From positions 5,840,972-5,904,971 of the forward strand of contig JAQFVV010006199.1 of assembly GCA_028023455.1 (NCBI GenBank): DNA of 64,000 nt, in the 5' to 3' direction. This stretch comes from Epiperipatus broadwayi (Eukaryota; Onychophora; Udeonychophora; Euonychophora; Peripatidae). Made by a program: the position numbers and the translations under genes. The notes under the pieces are model-generated. The model ran no database searches. It was given only the letters and a program-made list of their open reading frames with translations, and was not told the DNA's origin. Shown in pieces: positions 59,971-64,000 of this stretch. Position 1 is the stretch's first letter. Each line of letters starts with the position of its first letter.

Positions 59971-60325
59971 ATAAATAGAACTGGTAAATGCAAAATAGAA
60001 ACATCTATATATAAAAAATCTAATATGGATAGTAATATAAGTAATTGGAATTCAAATATAGATATAAAATATAAAATAAGTAGTATAAATTCAAAAATAT
60101 ATAGAGCTAGGAATTACTGCTCAGGCAAAGAAGATTATAGTAAACAAATAGAATTGATAATTAAAGAATTTAAATATAATGAATATCCAGAGAAAATTAT
60201 AGATGAAAGTATAAGGAAATCAGAAGAAAACTTTAATAAAAATAAGATAGTATGCAGAAAAGATAAAATAGATAAGAATGAATATATGGGTATTAGAATT
60301 TATAATAATAGTAATGTAATATTTT
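59971..60325 (+). pseudogene. PLE-3 reverse transcriptase C-terminal (thumb) region
   Basis: The open frame reads INRTGKCKIETSIYKKSN, SKIYRARNYCSGKEDYSKQI, then ELIIKEFKYNEYPEKIIDES and IRKSEENF. The KIETSIYKK block, the YRARNYC block and the NEYPEKII block occur in this order in the region after the catalytic YADD motif of Penelope-like reverse transcriptases. The first codons before about 59973 come from the inverted arm. The frame ends where a MITE is inserted; PLE-like coding (TVCKNIALYK) resumes after it. The catalytic part is missing, so no activity is expected. Confidence 0.82.
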
Positions 60326-60326
60326 A

Positions 60327-60511
60327 AACAGCATTAAACTGTTGCACATGTGCTTTGCATTTTAACTATAAAATGAATGAATACAAACACGTCAAACACA
60401 TGATAAAGTCTTTGGAAAAGATAGAATGGCTTTATCATGTGTTTGAAGTGTTTGTATTCATTCATTTTATAGTTAAAATCCAAAGTGCATGTGCAACAGT
60501 TTAATTCTGTT
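60327..60511. mobile_element. Palindromic MITE with TA target, inserted in PLE-3 ORF
   Basis: AACAGCATTAAACTGTTGCA and CATGTGCTTTGCATTTTAAC on the left mirror TGCAACAGTTTAATTCTGTT and its neighbours on the right. The arms extend about 85 bases to a short loop. TA dinucleotides flank both ends, as for Tc1/mariner-type elements. It separates the RT and GIY-YIG coding parts. Confidence 0.78.
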
Positions 60512-60700
60512 TAAAATATTACAGTTTGTAAAAACATCGCACTATATAAAATAATAGACTTATTTAAATAATAGTATTGTAAAAATGATGAGTAAAATAA
60601 TTATTAAAATTAATAAAAAGTTTAATAATGTAATAAAATTTAAGATAGGAAATAAAAGAAGAAAAAAATATACTTAATATATTAGACAATAAATATGTAA

Positions 60701-61012
60701 AAAAAAGTAGAAAAATGCATAAATGGAGTATACAAAATTGAATGTAAGTCATGTAAAAGTAAGAATATAAAAACTAATTATATAAGTGAGACAAAGAATT
60801 CAATTTATACAATATTAGTTCACCATAATTATGATAAGACATCACCTATTTATTTGCATGCATTAGAGACAAATCATAGGTTTGAGAAGAATAGTATAAA
60901 AATGATTAATTATACAAGTAATAGAAGGGATAGGAAAATTAAAGAGGCAATATTGATTAAAAATATAAAACAAAATCTTAATAGGGATTTTGGGGTAAAG
61001 ACAATTCTATGA
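60701..61012 (+). pseudogene. PLE-3 GIY-YIG endonuclease domain, open frame
   Basis: A 103-codon open frame after a stop at 60698 reads EKCINGVYKIECKSCKSKN, NYISETKNSIYTILVHHNYD, KTSPIYLHALETNHRFEKNS, INYTSNRRDRKIKEAILIKN and LNRDFGVKTIL. The GVYKIECKSC opening, YISETK (from YIGETK), the LHALETNHRF block and the KIKEAILIK helix are the ordered motifs of the PLE GIY-YIG nuclease, which nicks the target for reverse transcription. The Gly of YIG is Ser, and the conserved Arg after ETK is replaced, so it is probably inactive. The stop-free frame still suggests a fairly recent insertion. Confidence 0.85.
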
Positions 61013-61512
61013 ATAATTATAGTTATTATTATTAATAATAGTTTGAATATCAAAAGGCTTAAAAAATAAAGTTGAAGAAAATGATGATAGAGGGAGTTGT
61101 TAAACAAGTATAAGAATTTTTGAAAATTTGTCAGTTGGTTTTTTGGAAATAGGATTATAAAAGTGTAAGTATTTAGTAATGTAATAAAAAGGTAATTTAT
61201 ACTGTAAAAAAGTTAATAGTTAAATATATAATAAAAATAAAGAAAGTTTAGAAGTAACTAAGAAAATATAATTAAAAAGATAATAAAATAACAGATTAAA
61301 TAGTAGAGTTTAAAGATTAAAGTTTAAATTTATAATAAAATTGTTTTAGAATAATTTAATAATAAAATACTATAAATAAGAAAATAAAATTAGTTATGAG
61401 TAGAATAATAAAATGGAAAATGATTATTTATAATAGTTAGGCTAAGATGTATGTTATTGATTATGTATATAAATATAATTTATTAATTGTATGATTATAT
61501 ATTTGGATATAT

Positions 61513-61552
61513 TGTAGCTCTGATAATGACTGAACAGTCAAAACTGTAAGAG
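61513..61552 (+). ncRNA. Hammerhead-like core, PLE-3 right end
   Basis: CTCTGATAATGACT, GAAC, AGTCA, then AAACTGTAAGAG. Stem II (TGACT/AGTCA) is perfect. G8 is A and the GAAAC box is AAAAC, so it should be inactive. CA at the stem/box border fits CpG decay of CGAAAC. Confidence 0.45.
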
Positions 61553-61609
61553 TAAAGTTTTGGTGTAAAAATAGTATTGTTAAAGGTATAAGAAAATGGG
61601 AAATGGTAT

Positions 61610-62904
61610 TATATGTAAATAAAGAAATCAATACATAAAGAAAGAAGGGAGAAGAAGAAAATTGTAATAACAAAAAAGAAAATCCAAGAAACTTAGTAAT
61701 ACCTTTTTTTATTATGGTCATGATAAAAGTTATTCATTTGAAGCTCAATTTTTGATAAAACCATTCACAGTAAGTATTGGATGTGACCCTTTATGCCTTT
61801 ACTAATGAAATATAAAATAGGCTTTGGTTTAGTGACTAGCACAAACACATGCCATATTCTCAAGTTATATTTAAATTAAAGCTCCACTACATCTTGGAAA
61901 TCTTTTTAAAGTTGCAGTTATGTTTAGGATATTTTTCAGGTAATCTGCCCAAAATCAATTCAGCTAGTTTGATTATTAAATGGTTATCTTGCTACTATAA
62001 GTTAAAAAATAAAAACCATAAGTTAATTGGAATTGATACAATGATTAATAACATACCACTACAATATAACAATCAGAAAAATGCTATGGACCCACAGTCT
62101 ATGATATAATAAAAATTTTGTTTGAGTTTTTGTTTTTTATTTTGTTCAAAATTTTTATTTTGTTGAACAAAAAATTATTAATAAAGAAAAATTAATAAAA
62201 TATTTATTTAAATATTCTGATAATCCATTATAAACTTTACATGAAAACATTTAAAAAATAAATCTTGAATACCAATGGTTCAATTATAAGTTGTTGTTTT
62301 TTTTTTTTGGAATCAAATATAAATATTGTTCCTTAAAAAACCCCACTGATGTGGACAATGTTTCAAAGCTTCTCTCTTTTTTGACTGTCGTTTCAATTTT
62401 TTCAAAACAAAAAATTAATAAATATATTAATTACATATTGTGATACATAAAATAATGTCTATATTTATGAGTGCATTATAAAAGATTATTAATAGTTGTG
62501 TGCATATTAACATATTCACTTATAAGTGTGATAATTTTTTTAGCTAGCATTGATGATTACATTGCTTGATAATAGTTTTGTTATATTTTCTCTTTTAAAA
62601 AATTATTAATTAATATTATGGGATGTTTTCAATTCATATTTGCAGTCACCCCTCCCCCATGATCCCCCCCCCCGAATTTCTTTATATAATTCTCAATAGT
62701 GTATACACTTTTCATACAATTATGTAATTCTAACAAACTTATACAGTTCAATTCAATATAAAAAGGTAAAATAAAACTAATAAGAAAGTCTTCAATGCAC
62801 TAAGCCAGCTTTCTGCAGATTGTTTCCAAAATGATAATGCTGAATAGAACTACAATTGTGCTGTTAAAAATATGCATATATAGTGATGAAGAGTAATATG
62901 TAAA
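61610..62904. other. No gene recognised
   Basis: The 86-codon frame at 61849-62109 has no recognisable motif. A C-rich run lies at about 62646-62674. The interval could include the degraded body of the element whose nuclease-like frame starts downstream. Confidence 0.4.
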
Positions 62905-63204
62905 TCAGGCACAATATGTAATTAGATGTTCTATTTTTTGATAATGAACACAGGAATCTTTTCTATTGATGGAATGAGAAGCCCAAGCCTCTTTATATTT
63001 TCTTTTCCTATTATCCATCTTGATACATATTGTTCTTACATTGGAGAAAGAAAAGATGTGTCCTATAGCCAGTTCATGATCAAAAAAGATTGATTCATAT
63101 TCATGATTTAATTTAGCTTTATTGTATAAATACATGTGCTGAGTGACTCTCATTGATCTGTTAGTGTGAGAATCACCATAATACACAAAGATGGGGCAGA
63201 GCAT
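62905..63204 (-). pseudogene. GIY-YIG-like reverse-element frame, 99 codons
   Basis: The minus frame reads LCPIFVYYGDSHTNRSMRVT, QHMYLYNKAKLNHEYESIFF, then DHELAIGHIFSFSNVRTIC and NRKRKYKEAWASHSINRK. YYG-x-S-x5-RV-x2-H, then H-x4-GH-x2-F and K-x-KEA fit the YIG, Arg, His and KEA-helix motifs of PLE-type GIY-YIG nucleases. A stop-free frame of this length and composition is unlikely by chance in such A+T-rich DNA. No RT part was found nearby. I rate the family assignment as probable, not certain. It differs strongly from PLE-2 and PLE-3. Confidence 0.55.
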
Positions 63205-63236
63205 GACATTTTATATATGACCTGACAGTGCATGTT

Positions 63237-63646
63237 AATAATTTTCTAAGTGCATACTCATTACCTAAGTAATATATATTAAGGCTATAACCTTAAGACT
63301 ATGCACCTAGAAGTGACAGTATGGACCTCTACAAATCTAACGCATTTTGATTTGAGAATGTGAAGCTATTAAATACTTCACTGATTAAGTCCATAATTTC
63401 TATACAAGCTAACATATGCAAAATCTTTCGACTTACAGTGAGTCATTGTGAAACTAAGACAATTTAAAATTGTAATTAATAATTTGTTAAGTACATATTC
63501 ATTACTTAAGTAATATATATTAAGACTATAACCTTAAGACTATGCACCAAGATGTGACAGTAGGAATCTCTACCAATCTTAACACAAGATTAATGACTTT
63601 AATCAGTATTTAATAGCTTCACACTCTCAAATCAAAATGCTTTAGA
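63237..63646. repeat. Composite direct and inverted repeat
   Basis: A 100-base block (63237-63338) recurs directly at 63478-63580 (shared core AAGTAATATATATTAA and CTATAACCTTAAGACTATGC). A second block, 63342-63388, recurs inverted at about 63598-63646 (CATTTTGATTTGAGAATGTG against CACACTCTCAAATCAAAATG). Origin unknown. Confidence 0.8.
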
Positions 63647-63947
63647 TTCATCTACATAATTAAAAAGTAGGTTGAAGGTAAGAGTGGCTGCTCTTGTCTT
63701 AATATAATTAATTTATGTAATTTTTTTATACTTGATTTTGTGAGTATACATGTGTATGGGTTAATAAAGTTTAAGTCATGGATGATAACCTTTATATACA
63801 CATGCACATACATGGCATGGTAAAGTAGATGTAGAATAGTAAAGATATAGGTAAATCATACTAATGTTTTATGTATTTCAAAAATATCTATACAAAAAAA
63901 TTTAAAATAACAAAAATTAATATAAAATAATATGGAATTAATTAGAT

Positions 63948-64000
63948 TAGGGGTGGGCAACTTTTTTCATAAGCGTGCAGAATAAAAATTTTGTTTCATA
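63948..64000. mobile_element. Left end of a hAT-like transposon, cut by window edge
   Basis: TAGGGGTGGGCAACTTTTTT, then CATAAGCGTGCAG resembles the CAGGGGTGGGCAAACTTTTT terminus of many hAT-type elements. The rest lies beyond the window. Confidence 0.5.

Larger units (their letters stand above)
59250..61609 (+). mobile_element. PLE-3: Penelope-like element with inverted terminal arms
   Basis: The left arm (59250-59972) is the reverse complement of the right end (60848-61609), covering the last half of the GIY-YIG domain and the 3' untranslated region. Between them lies the plus-strand body: RT thumb region (59971-60325), an inserted MITE (60327-60511) and the GIY-YIG frame (60701-61012). The RT palm is absent, so the element is 5'-truncated. 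This is the partly inverted pseudo-LTR layout known for Penelope-like elements. I see no clear target-site duplication. Confidence 0.82.

Overview
The window is a very A+T-rich, CpG-poor stretch of a metazoan nuclear genome, most likely an invertebrate. I cannot name the species from sequence alone. No complete host protein-coding gene is visible. Almost everything recognisable is mobile or repetitive DNA: APE-type non-LTR retrotransposons (LINEs), Penelope-like elements (PLEs) with GIY-YIG domains, short tRNA-derived SINEs, hAT-type non-autonomous DNA transposons, palindromic (foldback) repeats and microsatellites. Three short splice-like or ORF-like segments at 57.4-59.0 kb are the only candidates for host exons, and they are weak.

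The most interesting content is a repeat family, called R1 here, at 20.8-22.1, 23.7-24.3, 32.8-33.1 and 41.1-42.2 kb. Every R1 unit carries a type-I hammerhead ribozyme: CTGATGA box, short stem II, GAAAC box, two-base-pair stem III, GUC cleavage triplet and a six-base-pair stem I. Stem I and stem II show compensatory changes between copies. Ribozymes in tandem units lie 443-455 bases apart. This is the architecture of animal retrozymes, non-autonomous retroelements thought to produce circular RNAs. Two R1 loci are head-to-head inverted arrays flanked as whole units by perfect 13-base target-site duplications.

The possible mobilising partners are also here. PLE copies lie at 59.25-61.61 kb (RT thumb plus GIY-YIG reading frames between inverted arms), at 15.6-20.4 kb (a multi-kilobase palindrome) and as a remnant at 3.4-3.8 kb; 62.9-63.2 kb carries another GIY-YIG-like frame. 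Hammerhead-like cores occur near the ends of the PLE palindromes, and their box differences fit CpG decay of an ancestral CGAAAC.

Layout: 0-10 kb, LINE endonuclease start, PLE remnant and sparse SINE pieces. 10-15 kb, a degenerate RTE-type LINE interrupted by an hAT element, a SINE pair and a second hAT element. 15.6-20.4 kb, PLE palindrome with nested R2. 20.8-24.3 kb, R1 arrays. 24-33 kb, mainly unique A+T-rich DNA with microsatellites and SINEs. 33-37 kb, R1, a perfect-looking hairpin, RTE tails and a SINE cluster. 41-47 kb, R1 array and three LINE fragments. 47-56.5 kb, palindromic families R2 and R4 plus smaller hairpin elements. 57-64 kb, candidate exons, PLE, a GIY-YIG frame and the first bases of an hAT element. 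Nearly every repeat family appears as inverted dimers, which suggests fold-back copying or strand switching is common in this genome.
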